A DNA stretch of 64,000 bases, taken from NCBI GenBank assembly GCA_938015295.1, contig CALLQB010000008.1:97108-161107 (forward strand). Direction: 5' to 3'. This document shows positions 9,401-16,749 of the stretch, piece after piece; within the stretch, counting starts at the first letter, position 1; every line of letters begins with the position of its first letter. Made by a program: the position numbers and the translations under genes. Source of the stretch: an uncultured Acidimicrobiales bacterium (GTDB lineage Bacteria > Actinomycetota > Acidimicrobiia > Acidimicrobiales > SHLQ01). The notes under the pieces are model-generated. The model had not been told where the DNA came from, made no database searches, and saw only the letters and a program-made list of their open reading frames with translations.

Positions 9401-9803
9401 GCCGCTCGAGCGGATCATCGTCAGGGCGCAAGCCGACGCCGACCCAGGCGCGATCGCGCTGGTCGAGAAGGCGGCCCGCACCTGCGGCGTCGAGGTCCAT
9501 CGTTCCGACGTTGCGGACGAGAGCGACGCCCACTTCGCCGACCGGCTCGGCGACCTTGCCAGCGCCGGATACCAACGGGTGCGAATCATCGGCACCACAC
9601 CACCGGAAGCCAGACTTCAACTAACCAAAGCAGCCACCGCTGCCGGGATTCACCTCGCCGACCAGCCGGTTTCAATCGTCGGGCGCATCGAATTGCAACA
9701 TTACGTGCGAGAGCAGGCCATCAGCGTCACACTTCACCGGTTCGGCAACCTGGTAAACAGCGATCAATCCGCCGATCAGTCGACGACTTCGGTAGCTGGG
9801 TGA
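6468..9803 (+). CDS. putA: Bifunctional proline dehydrogenase / L-glutamate gamma-semialdehyde dehydrogenase
   Basis: A 1111-residue enzyme that oxidises proline to glutamate in two steps. The N-terminal half is a FAD-dependent proline dehydrogenase barrel ('YALNVNLLGEAVLGEREA', 'IRLVKGANLAMER', 'GIASHNLFDVAWA'). The middle is an aldehyde dehydrogenase with 'VIPPWNFPVAIPAGG', catalytic Cys about residue 751 in 'GQKCSAASI', and 'AETSGKNA'. About 160 further residues at the C-terminus match the extra domain of long PutA-type proteins. No N-terminal DNA-binding domain is present, so it is not self-regulating. I chose the ATG at 6468 because the upstream frame overlaps the divergent regulator and is low-quality; GAGGA lies 10 bases before it. 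The end overlaps the convergent DUF3179 gene by 28 bp. Confidence 0.92.
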   Translation: MAPLAQMTPPDSLVDPAIDLVADWLTRATQLSDANDQKNMDQLRDVITDDDGVAFVMRFVDRVARPDSNRAAATQLVSLIDHQTLPDFLSRFDKILLHAGKRVAPVVPNVVMPLARKRMRAIVGHLVAPAEPNKLATHLQRQQAHGYALNVNLLGEAVLGEREAQARLDRLLALLEQPDVDYVSVKISAIASQLNHWDFDESLRRVKERSALLLDRSAAVSPPTFVNFDMEEYHDLELTLRAFMDVLSEPARVHLDAGIVLQTYLPDSFGALQKVVAWANERHTSGGGSIKIRLVKGANLAMERVDAAIHGWEQAPYRTKEETDANYKRCIEWALTTDRLVGTRIGIASHNLFDVAWAKLLADDRGVAGRVQFEMLQGMAPSQASAVNEATTSEMLLYTPAVAASDFDVAISYLFRRLEENAADDNFMRSLFELEPGSRVFDQQAARFKQAVADRHTVGSAPQRTQDRTAVPRRPTPAELDAGFLNDPETDPTLPVNHRWIADVMAAGPSPCSTPVTTNIDEVDAHIAATRRGGEAWSRTSTVERQAVLREAAHQLDLRRGELIKTMIHEGNKTFAEADGEVCEAIDFARWYANSAAELGVLVDTSQTAFRPLGLLGVIPPWNFPVAIPAGGVLASLAAGNTVIFKPAPETPRCAELVAEALWAAGVPRDALAFVRTPDDETGRHLVESLDAVVLTGASTTAEMFHSWKPDLRLFAETSGKNALIITPHADLDLAAQDLVKSAFGHAGQKCSAASIGILVGEVASSERFRRQLVDAVESLTVGPSTSLGTDIAPLVGGINDRLQRAVDTLEPHESWIVRPTIDGDICTPGIRSGVAVDSWFHQTECFGPVLGLIAANDLDEAIAIANSSPFGLTGGIHSLDTDEVAQWQQRIEVGNGYVNRPITGAIVQRQPFGGWKRSAVGPGAKAGGPNYVMALGTWVPKDNDLATDDFAASWDHHFGIEHDPTGLFCEANIFRYRPLERIIVRAQADADPGAIALVEKAARTCGVEVHRSDVADESDAHFADRLGDLASAGYQRVRIIGTTPPEARLQLTKAATAAGIHLADQPVSIVGRIELQHYVREQAISVTLHRFGNLVNSDQSADQSTTSVAG

Positions 9804-11101
9804 TAGGCCGACCAGGCAAACCAGAAGGTATCGAGGTGGACCACCGGTTCGAGCTCTCTTCCGACCAAAGGTCCACCGGTAGCGCGGCCACTGAGCGACC
9901 ACACCGACTCGGTCAGGGTATCGACGAAGTTTTCACCACGCAGCTCGAAGTCGAGTTGCTGGCCGTCGATCAACGGAACGAACGCTGCGGTGGAACCCAC
10001 ATCGCGGCCGTCGGCGACGCGTTCTCCATCGAGCGCCGAGGATTGTCCTGCCCGCCAAAACAGCACAACCTCGGCACCGCCGACCCGGGCGGCCAGCACG
10101 CCAGCGTCAGAAAGACCGGTCAGCGACACGGCAAGGGCGTCTTGACCGGAACCAATCCCCACCACACGACTCTTGGGCGGCAACCGGGGGTCAACGACGC
10201 CCGTAATGAATCCGGCGGGAGCTCGCTCGATGCTTTCGTAGTTGGCGTACGGCGACTCGCCGTAGGGGGCGTTCACGCCGGTGTCGCGGGTCAACACCAG
10301 CGCCCCCGGATACGCGGCCTTGGCGTCAGCCCACGACATCGTCGCCGCCGGCAACACCGTCAGTTCGGCGCCGGTCAGGGTGCCCACGACGGCTCGGCCG
10401 TCGAAGTGCGTCCACAGCGACTCGGTCTGGCGGTCGTACATTACGAGGGCAGATTTATACAGCGCTCCCGATGTGCCGAAATCAAGAGTCCGGCCGTCGA
10501 CAACGCGCTCGACAGCCACCACCGAATTACACAACGGGCAATAGGTGAGTGCCACTGGTCGGCCATCGATCTCGTCGTTGACAATCTCGTGCCAGATCAG
10601 AATCTGCAGAGGGTAGATGTGCGTTTCGGCACCGAGAGAAAGCACCGCGACTGGTTCGTTGTCTTCCAGCCAGTCGTGAGGGTCGTCGGTGCCTTCAGGG
10701 CTGTCGGTGCTGTCGGTGCTGTCGGTGCTGACAGGTTCGAACGACGGCCCGTCGATACTCGGGATGCCATCGAGTCCGGGCCCTCCCGACACAATCATGT
10801 TGGGGTCGACCAACGCGTCGGGAAACCGTTCGCGATCGAGATGACGCGGCGGCACAGCGGAATTTTCGACCGGGCGCGGCGCACGGGCCATCACGTCGAG
10901 GGCTCGACGTTGCGCATCGGGGTACTCGGCTTCGATCGAGCTTTCGTCCGCAACAGCAACCTCGCTCGCGACAAGCTCAGCCCCCTGCTCCGACGACGCA
11001 GAACATCCTTGGGTGCCCGCGAGCAACATCGCGGCGCCAACAAGTATCCCAACACGCACAACTTTTCCAGAACGCACGGGTGAGAAACGGCCAGCAGTCA
11101 T
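9776..11101 (-). CDS. DUF3179 domain lipoprotein
   Basis: A 441-residue secreted lipoprotein. The N-terminus has basic residues, a hydrophobic core and a lipobox ending at C33 ('LLAGTQGC'), then a Ser/Thr/Asp-rich stretch. The rest is the DUF3179 fold: 'AVLSLGAETHIYPLQILIWH', 'LTYCPLCNSVVAVERVVDG' with a CxxC pair, 'DRQTESLWTHFDG' and 'GVNAPYGESPYANYES'. DUF3179 proteins are exported and of unknown biochemical function; the conserved CPLCNS cysteines suggest metal binding or redox chemistry. It reads away from livH. Its start codon lies just next to a 12-bp tandem repeat array that stays in frame if read upstream, so the true start could be earlier. Confidence 0.8.
   Translation of the reverse strand: MTAGRFSPVRSGKVVRVGILVGAAMLLAGTQGCSASSEQGAELVASEVAVADESSIEAEYPDAQRRALDVMARAPRPVENSAVPPRHLDRERFPDALVDPNMIVSGGPGLDGIPSIDGPSFEPVSTDSTDSTDSPEGTDDPHDWLEDNEPVAVLSLGAETHIYPLQILIWHEIVNDEIDGRPVALTYCPLCNSVVAVERVVDGRTLDFGTSGALYKSALVMYDRQTESLWTHFDGRAVVGTLTGAELTVLPAATMSWADAKAAYPGALVLTRDTGVNAPYGESPYANYESIERAPAGFITGVVDPRLPPKSRVVGIGSGQDALAVSLTGLSDAGVLAARVGGAEVVLFWRAGQSSALDGERVADGRDVGSTAAFVPLIDGQQLDFELRGENFVDTLTESVWSLSGRATGGPLVGRELEPVVHLDTFWFAWSAYHPATEVVD
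10701..10727. repeat. 9-bp tandem repeat, three copies, inside the DUF3179 gene
   Basis: CTGTCGGTG is repeated three times without a mismatch. On the minus strand it encodes the Ser-Thr-Asp triplets of the low-complexity linker after the lipobox. The length is a multiple of three, so copy-number changes would alter linker length without breaking the frame. Confidence 0.85.
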
Positions 11102-11106
11102 GCAAT

Positions 11107-11151
11107 ATTCCCAACGACATTCCCAACGACATTCCCAACGAGATTCCCAAG
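11107..11151. repeat. 12-bp tandem repeat array between divergent genes
   Basis: The unit ATTCCCAACGAC occurs at 11107, 11119 and, with a final G, at 11131; a fourth partial copy starts at 11143. The array lies directly upstream of the DUF3179 start and about 80 bp upstream of livH. Because the unit is 12 bp, it would encode an in-frame Trp-Glu-Cys-Arg repeat on the minus strand if translation began earlier. It may be an operator array or simply slipped-strand repeats. Confidence 0.75.
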
Positions 11152-11231
11152 GGTCCCCCGCTTCTCGTCGACGAGCAGCAAGAAGTACGGTGAACGAGTC
11201 CGATCCCCAACGATGCGGCGGAGACAACAAG

Positions 11232-12572
11232 TTGAACCGTTTAACAAAACTCATCGCTGCGCTGGCGATTCTTGGGTTCGCCATTCTTGGGTTAGCGCCA
11301 CAGTCGCTCGCCCAAGACGACGGCCAGTCGATGTTCGGCACGCTCACATATGAGAACGAAGAGGGCGAAAAAGTTCCCGCCGAAGGCGTGCGGATCTTCT
11401 CGGAAGGTATCGGCGAAGCAGTATCTGATGCCGATGGCGCATGGTCGATTCCGGTACCTGGCGCAGGATCATTTCCTCTCGAAATCGACACCTCAACGCT
11501 GCCCGATGGCGTCAACCTCAAAAACGCCGACCGCGCGGTTCTCGATGTGCTCGTAGAAGCGGGCCAAGAAAAGCGAGCGCTCTTTGGCCTGTTGTTCGGC
11601 GAAGCTGGCTCTACCGCCGAACTCACACAAGGCGAGGGCGTTTCCGGACGCCGGATCGCACAGCTTTCTGTCGAAGGCCTCAAGCAAGGCCTCTATCTGG
11701 CAATGGCAGCCATTGGCCTCTCGCTCATCTTCGGTACCACCGGGCTGGTCAACTTCGCCCACGCCGAACTGGTCACGTGGGGAATGCTTTCAACCTTCCT
11801 CTTCAATGCCTACGGTTTCGCCGGATTCATCGGGTTCCTGGCGCCGTTGCCGCCGCCGTTTGGCGGGGGTGTCAACCTCATATTCGCTGCCATTTTCGGC
11901 ATGATCTGCGGTGGCCTAATGGGATATCTTCTCGACCGCACGATCTTCCGTAACCTGCGTCGTAGTGGCACCAGCCTCATCGCGCAGATGGTCATCACCA
12001 TCGGCATGTCGATCCTGATGCGCTACGTGTTTGTCTACAACTTTGGTGGCTCACCTCGGTCGTTTAAAGACTTCTCCGCTCAAACCGCATGGTCAATCGG
12101 GCCGGTCGACATCACCCCGAAAGACTTCACGGCAATGGCGCTGTCTATCGTGATTTTGATCATGGTTGGCCTCCTGTTGCAGCTCACCCGAATGGGCAAA
12201 GCAATGCGGGCGGTTGCCGACAACCGAGACCTTGCAGAGTCTTCTGGCATCGACGTACAAAAAGTCATCAGTGTTGTTTGGATTGCCGGCGGTTCGCTGG
12301 CTGCGCTCGGCGGCGTCTTCTTCGGACTCGATCAGATCAAGTGGGATTTCGGTTTCCGAATCCTGCTGTTGATCTTTGCTGCGGTAACGCTCGGTGGTCT
12401 CGGCACTGCCTACGGCGCTCTGGTCGGCGCTCTTATCGTTGGACTCGTCATCAACCTGTCGACCATCTGGATCGACGTGGAACTCAAAAACATGATTGCC
12501 CTGCTGGTAATGGTTCTGATCTTGATGTTCCGACCGCAAGGCATTCTTGGACGAGCAGAGAGGATTGGCTGA
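11232..12572 (+). CDS. livH: Branched-chain amino acid ABC transporter permease LivH with secreted N-terminal domain
   Basis: A 446-residue protein started at the TTG at 11232, which has GGAG about nine bases upstream and directly opens a signal-peptide-like segment ('ALAILGFAILGLAPQSLAQ'). Residues 34-110 look like a beta-sandwich of the carboxypeptidase-regulatory type ('MFGTLTYENEEGEKVPAEGV', 'SDADGAWSIPVPG'). From about residue 150 the sequence is an ordinary LivH permease ('GLSLIFGTTGLVNFAHAEL', about eight membrane segments, 'GTAYGALVGALIVGLV'). The usual LivH is about 300 residues, so the extra 150 residues are a fusion. The extracytoplasmic domain may help dock the binding protein. 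The gene leads livHMGF; livM follows after one base. Confidence 0.85.
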   Translation: MNRLTKLIAALAILGFAILGLAPQSLAQDDGQSMFGTLTYENEEGEKVPAEGVRIFSEGIGEAVSDADGAWSIPVPGAGSFPLEIDTSTLPDGVNLKNADRAVLDVLVEAGQEKRALFGLLFGEAGSTAELTQGEGVSGRRIAQLSVEGLKQGLYLAMAAIGLSLIFGTTGLVNFAHAELVTWGMLSTFLFNAYGFAGFIGFLAPLPPPFGGGVNLIFAAIFGMICGGLMGYLLDRTIFRNLRRSGTSLIAQMVITIGMSILMRYVFVYNFGGSPRSFKDFSAQTAWSIGPVDITPKDFTAMALSIVILIMVGLLLQLTRMGKAMRAVADNRDLAESSGIDVQKVISVVWIAGGSLAALGGVFFGLDQIKWDFGFRILLLIFAAVTLGGLGTAYGALVGALIVGLVINLSTIWIDVELKNMIALLVMVLILMFRPQGILGRAERIG

Positions 12573-12573
12573 C

Positions 12574-13587
12574 ATGGACTGGGGTCAGATTCTCACACAG
12601 ATCTTCTCGCAAGGCTTTGGCACACAGGCGGTCGTCTTCGCCTTGGCTGGCATTGGTCTGAACATTCATTTTGGCTACACCGGTCTGCTGAACTTTGGCC
12701 AGGTTGGTTTCATGGCAGCTGGCGCATACGGCGTTGGTATGGCCGTGTTCTGGCTCGAGTGGAACTTCTGGTTCGGCATCTTGTTGGGCATTGCTTACTG
12801 CCTTGGTTTGGCACTTCTTCTCGGCGTACCAACCCTGCGACTACGGGCCGATTATCTCGGTATCACCACTATCGCCGCGTCAGAGGCCATCCGCCTTTTC
12901 GTTCGCTGGCGCGGCAACCGTGAGCGCACCGGCGCATCGGAGGGCATCAACGACTTTGCCGATCCCTTCTACGCCAACAACATCTTCACCAGGCCAGGTT
13001 CGCAGTCCTACAAGTTCCTGTTCTTTGAATACCGGGCCGATGACCTTTGGGTCATGCTGATCGGCTGGACTGTCGTGGCCTTGTGTGTGCTTGTGACCTG
13101 GCAACTGATGCGCAGCCCTTGGGGTCGTGTACTCAAAGCCATCCGCGAAGACGAAGATGCAGTGCGGGCTCTCGGCAAGAACGCCTTGAGCTACAAGCTG
13201 CAGGCCCTAGCCCTAGGTGGTGTCATCGGCGGTCTTGGCGGCATGTTGCAGGTCATCGATAAGCAGTCAGTGCAGCCCGATACGTTCAACCCGGTCATCA
13301 CCTTCATGATCTGGACCGTCATCATCGTTGGCGGCGTCGGGCGCGTATGGTCGCCGGTTATCGGCGCCATCATTTTCTGGGCGCTCATCAGCGGTTTGGA
13401 AGTGTTCTTACGAGAGCTGCTGCAGACTGGCGCGGGCGACGAGTTCGAGCAATTCCTCAACCTCAACGTTTCCAACGTCAGTCAGGTGAAGTTCATGGCA
13501 TTTGGTCTTGGACTGATGCTGCTAATGCGTTTCAGACCTCAGGGAATCTTTGGCTCACGAGAGGAAATGGCACTCGATGACCGGTAA
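12574..13587 (+). CDS. livM: Branched-chain amino acid ABC transporter permease LivM
   Basis: A 337-residue membrane protein with about nine to ten hydrophobic segments and the LivM core 'HFGYTGLLNFGQVGFMAAGA' and 'RADYLGITTIAASEAIR'. The cytoplasmic EAA-like loop 'SPWGRVLKAIREDEDAVRALG' would contact the ATPases. It pairs with LivH to form the transport channel. The ATG at 12574 follows the livH stop by one base and has AGAGAGGA upstream. The loop between residues 125 and 155 ('RTGASEGINDFADPFYANN') matches the usual insertion in actinobacterial LivM. The end overlaps livG by 11 bp. Confidence 0.92.
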   Translation: MDWGQILTQIFSQGFGTQAVVFALAGIGLNIHFGYTGLLNFGQVGFMAAGAYGVGMAVFWLEWNFWFGILLGIAYCLGLALLLGVPTLRLRADYLGITTIAASEAIRLFVRWRGNRERTGASEGINDFADPFYANNIFTRPGSQSYKFLFFEYRADDLWVMLIGWTVVALCVLVTWQLMRSPWGRVLKAIREDEDAVRALGKNALSYKLQALALGGVIGGLGGMLQVIDKQSVQPDTFNPVITFMIWTVIIVGGVGRVWSPVIGAIIFWALISGLEVFLRELLQTGAGDEFEQFLNLNVSNVSQVKFMAFGLGLMLLMRFRPQGIFGSREEMALDDR

Positions 13588-14533
13588 CGAGCCAACCAAC
13601 GAGATCGTTCTCGGCGTAACCGCCGGTGGCGGAGGTGCCGCAGGCGCCGAGATGGAACACGACAATCCCGTAGCGGGGCTCTTCGACGACATCGAGGGCA
13701 CCCCCGGTGTCGCCAAACCCGATCCAATCCTCGTAGCAAAAGGGGTACGCCGGTCATTCGGCGGCCTTGTCGCTGTCGATGTTGACTATCTCGAAGTCCA
13801 GCGCGGGGCAATCACTGCGCTTATTGGCCCGAACGGTGCCGGCAAGACGACGTTCTTCAACCTGCTGACCGGTTTCGACAAAGCCGACACGGGCCATGTC
13901 GAACTCAACGGCGATTCCATCGACGGTGTCGCGAGCTACAAGCTCGCCTCGCGTGGCATGGTCCGCACGTTCCAGCTCACCAAGGCTCTTTCAAAGTTGA
14001 GTGTTCTTGAGAACATGAAACTCGGCGCCAAGGATCAGGGCGGCGAGAGCATGGCCAAGGCGCTCATCACCCCGCTGTGGCGCCGCCGCGAAAACGAAGT
14101 CGAAGAACAGGCTCGTGGCTTGCTCGATCGCTTTAACCTCACCCACATGTCCGACGAATTCGCCGGAACGCTCTCCGGCGGACAACGAAAGCTCGTCGAA
14201 ATGGCTCGAGCTCTAATGACCGATCCCGAGCTGGTGATGCTCGACGAACCAATGGCCGGCGTGAACCCCGCCCTGACGCAGTCACTGCTAGGGCACGTGA
14301 AACAGCTTCGTGCCGAGAAGCGCACGGTGATCTTTGTCGAACACGACATGGACGTTGTGCGTGACATCAGCGACTGGGTTGTCGTTATGGCCGAAGGTCG
14401 CATCATCGCCGAAGGAACTCCCGAGTCCATTGGCAAAAACCAGGCGGTAGTCGATGCGTACCTCGGTTCAAGCCACGACAGCGCACTCGACTTCAGCGAC
14501 GACGACACCCCAAGCGAGGCAAGCGATGCGTGA
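13577..14533 (+). CDS. livG: Branched-chain amino acid ABC transporter ATP-binding protein LivG
   Basis: A 318-residue ABC ATPase. It has Walker A 'GPNGAGKTT', the signature 'LSGGQRKLVEMARAL', Walker B 'LVMLDEPMAGVNP' and switch His in 'VIFVEHDMD'. The C-terminal 'EGRIIAEGTPESI' is typical of LivG. An extra N-terminal stretch of about 50 residues, Gly/Ala-rich then acidic, precedes the ATPase; LivG proteins are normally about 255 residues. I use the ATG at 13577, with GAGAGGAA upstream and an 11-bp overlap with livM. A start nearer the ATPase domain is possible but has no better ribosome binding site. It hydrolyses ATP to drive uptake. Confidence 0.92.
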   Translation: MTGNEPTNEIVLGVTAGGGGAAGAEMEHDNPVAGLFDDIEGTPGVAKPDPILVAKGVRRSFGGLVAVDVDYLEVQRGAITALIGPNGAGKTTFFNLLTGFDKADTGHVELNGDSIDGVASYKLASRGMVRTFQLTKALSKLSVLENMKLGAKDQGGESMAKALITPLWRRRENEVEEQARGLLDRFNLTHMSDEFAGTLSGGQRKLVEMARALMTDPELVMLDEPMAGVNPALTQSLLGHVKQLRAEKRTVIFVEHDMDVVRDISDWVVVMAEGRIIAEGTPESIGKNQAVVDAYLGSSHDSALDFSDDDTPSEASDA

Positions 14534-15257
14534 TGACCTTCTGATCCATGTCGACAACGTGACCGCCGGGTACATCCCGGGCGTCGACATTCTCAACAGT
14601 TGCTCCCTTGAGCTCGCCGATGGCGAACTGGTTGGCATTATCGGCCCGAACGGCGCCGGAAAGTCGACGCTGCTAAAGGCCCTGTTTGGCCTCATCAACA
14701 TCCGCATCGGCACCGTGAGTTACCGGGGCGAAGACATCACGGGCATGACGGCTCACGAACTGGTGTCACGTGGCATTGGCTACGTGCCGCAAAACAACAA
14801 CGTCTTTCCGTCGCTCACCATTGGTGAGAACCTCGAGATGGGCGTGTTTCTCAAGCCGAAAACGTACAAAGACCGCCTTGAGTTCGTCACCGACATGTTC
14901 CCCCGTCTCGGCGAACGGATTGGCCAACGGGCTGGCTCGTTGTCGGGTGGCGAGCGCCAGATGTTGGCGATGGGTCGTGCGCTGATGATGGACCCTGGTG
15001 TGCTGCTGCTAGACGAGCCCTCAGCAGGTCTGTCGCCAATGCTGCAGGATCAGGTGTTCGTCAACACCAAAAAAATCAACAGCTCAGGTGTCGCTGTGGT
15101 GATGGTCGAGCAGAACGCTTCGCGCTGTCTGCAGATCTGCGATCGCGGGTACGTTCTCGATCAGGGCACCAACGCGTACACCGACACGGGTCGCAATTTG
15201 CTGACCGATCCGAAGGTCATCGAGCTCTACCTCGGCACGCTGACCCAGGCGCATTAG
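14526..15257 (+). CDS. livF: Branched-chain amino acid ABC transporter ATP-binding protein LivF
   Basis: A 243-residue ABC ATPase, the second of the pair. Walker A is 'GPNGAGKST', the signature 'LSGGERQMLAMGRALM', Walker B 'VLLLDEPSAGLSP', and the switch region 'VVMVEQNASRCLQICDRGYV', where Gln replaces the switch His as is usual in LivF. The ATG at 14526 overlaps the livG stop by 8 bp. It ends one base before the end of the convergent DeoR-type gene, so neither gene has room for an intrinsic terminator between them. Confidence 0.92.
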   Translation: MRDDLLIHVDNVTAGYIPGVDILNSCSLELADGELVGIIGPNGAGKSTLLKALFGLINIRIGTVSYRGEDITGMTAHELVSRGIGYVPQNNNVFPSLTIGENLEMGVFLKPKTYKDRLEFVTDMFPRLGERIGQRAGSLSGGERQMLAMGRALMMDPGVLLLDEPSAGLSPMLQDQVFVNTKKINSSGVAVVMVEQNASRCLQICDRGYVLDQGTNAYTDTGRNLLTDPKVIELYLGTLTQAH

Positions 15258-15258
15258 T

Positions 15259-15975
15259 TCACCCTGGTTTTCCGGGTTCGACGATCAACGTATCGATCTC
15301 GTCAGCCGCACAGATGACAAAGGGCGCTGCAGTGCCAACCTTTTCGCGGTTAACCGGCACGATTGTTTCGCCGGCCGCCGCCATCAGTGCTCGTTTGGTG
15401 GCGACCTCAGCGTGTGAGTTTGTCGAAGCGCCATGCGTGGTGTCGAACCCGCACACGCCCACAACCGCGAGATCGAGTCGGTAGTTGCGCCACGCGTCGA
15501 CCGTGTCGGGACCGACCGTGGCCATCCAGTTGAGGTCGACCACGCCGCCCAGGAGAACCACGTCGGCGTGGGTATGTCCTGCCAGAGCTACGGCGGCAGC
15601 TGGGCTATTCGTAACGATGGTGACAGCCAATGTTTGGGGGATTGTTGCGGCCACAGCCACACAGGTCGACCCGGCGTCGAGGCCGATGACCTGACCAGCG
15701 CGGAAACGGTCAACAATCATCGCGGCGAGTCGAGCGGCCCCGTCATCTTGGGTGCTTCGGCCAAGGAACGAGTTGGGAAGGCGCGAGAGGCGGACGGCCC
15801 CGCCGTGCACTCGCCGTAGGAGACCACGGTCGTGCAACGTTCGCAAGTCCCGACGCACCGAGTCGACCGAGACGTCGAGTGCAGCAGCTGCGTCGTTCGT
15901 GAGCACTTTGCCCGAAGCTGCCAGCTGATCGAGGATCCAACCGTGCCGTTCATCGACGAGATCTTGCGCTGACAT
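15259..15975 (-). CDS. DeoR-family transcriptional regulator
   Basis: A 238-residue repressor-type protein. The N-terminal winged helix contains 'GKVLTNDAAAALDVSVDSVRRDLRTLHDRGLLRRVHGGAV', which matches the DeoR recognition helix. The C-terminal sensor domain has 'VIGLDAGSTCVAVAATI', 'IVTNSPAAAVAL' and 'VGVCGFDTTHGAST', the sugar-phosphate-binding fold of the family. These proteins usually respond to a phosphorylated sugar or nucleoside. It diverges from nudK with a 70-bp gap, so nudK is a reasonable target. It ends against livF with no terminator between. Confidence 0.88.
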   Translation of the reverse strand: MSAQDLVDERHGWILDQLAASGKVLTNDAAAALDVSVDSVRRDLRTLHDRGLLRRVHGGAVRLSRLPNSFLGRSTQDDGAARLAAMIVDRFRAGQVIGLDAGSTCVAVAATIPQTLAVTIVTNSPAAAVALAGHTHADVVLLGGVVDLNWMATVGPDTVDAWRNYRLDLAVVGVCGFDTTHGASTNSHAEVATKRALMAAAGETIVPVNREKVGTAAPFVICAADEIDTLIVEPGKPG

Positions 15976-16045
15976 TGCTGCACGATACTACACGACCCTG
16001 CATGTTGGTGGTGCAAACGTGCACCGAGTGGCTTACCGTGGAGGA

Positions 16046-16657
16046 ATGACCGACAGCTATCCCTCGACCAATCCCCGCGTTCGCATCTCGGCACTCGAGG
16101 TGCTTTCCGACAACTGGTACACCCTGCGAAAGGTCACCTTCGAGTATCTCGGCCGCGACAACCGTTGGACCACACAAGAACGCGAGGCCTACGACCGAGG
16201 AAACGGCGCCACCGTGCTTCTTATCGACTGGCAGCGCCGCACAGTGCTCCTTACACGCCAGTTTCGGGCTCCGGCGTATCTCAACGGCCACGACGACGGC
16301 ATGCTCTTGGAGGCGCCAGCAGGGCTTCTCGATCTCGACGACGCAGAGACCGCCATCCGTCGCGAAGCCGAAGAAGAAACCGGCTGTCGGATCGACACGA
16401 TCACCCAAATCTTCGACCTGTACATGAGCCCTGGCTCGGTAACCGAGAGGGTGGTGTTCTTCGTCGCCGAATATTCACCCCAGCATCGTGTCGATGAGGG
16501 TGGCGGACTTACGGGCGAGGGTGAAGATATCGAAGTCGTCGAACTCGATCTTGACCAGGCTTTTGCCCAAGTTGCGAGTGGCGAGATCAACGACGGCAAA
16601 ACGGTACTGCTCTTGCAGTGGGCGCAGCTGCACGGCCCCGCTGCGTTCGCAATCTGA
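16046..16657 (+). CDS. nudK: GDP-mannose pyrophosphatase NudK
   Basis: A 203-residue NUDIX hydrolase. The box 'GLLDLDDAETAIRREAEEET' is one residue shorter than the standard spacing, a feature I recall from E. coli NudK, as are 'IFDLYMSPGSVTERV' and the C-terminal 'GEINDGKTVLLLQWAQL'. NudK cleaves GDP-mannose and related nucleotide sugars to GMP and the sugar phosphate. The ATG at 16046 has GGAGG too close (one base) for a standard spacing; a GTG at 16019 is an alternative start. It is divergent from the DeoR-type regulator and ends at a long hairpin. Confidence 0.88.
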   Translation: MTDSYPSTNPRVRISALEVLSDNWYTLRKVTFEYLGRDNRWTTQEREAYDRGNGATVLLIDWQRRTVLLTRQFRAPAYLNGHDDGMLLEAPAGLLDLDDAETAIRREAEEETGCRIDTITQIFDLYMSPGSVTERVVFFVAEYSPQHRVDEGGGLTGEGEDIEVVELDLDQAFAQVASGEINDGKTVLLLQWAQLHGPAAFAI

Positions 16658-16663
16658 AAACGA

Positions 16664-16698
16664 CGAAAGGGGCCTGACCCGCAGGCCAGACCCCTTCG
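16664..16698. terminator. Hairpin between nudK and livK ends
   Basis: The inner stem GGCCTG (16671-16676) pairs with CAGGCC (16682-16687), and outer arms CGAAAGG and CCTTCG extend it with a small bulge. nudK and livK converge here, so it could stop transcription from both sides. No long T-run follows on either strand, only AAAA on the nudK side. Confidence 0.6.
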
Positions 16699-16749
16699 TT
16701 AACACGTTCTGCTCACACCACTAGGGCATGAGCCGATCCACAAGTGGGA

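Noticed and set aside
9329..11083. Long open plus-strand frame antisense to the DUF3179 gene
   Set aside because: The reading is rich in Arg, Gly and His with no family resemblance, while the minus strand encodes a clear lipoprotein; it is a shadow frame.
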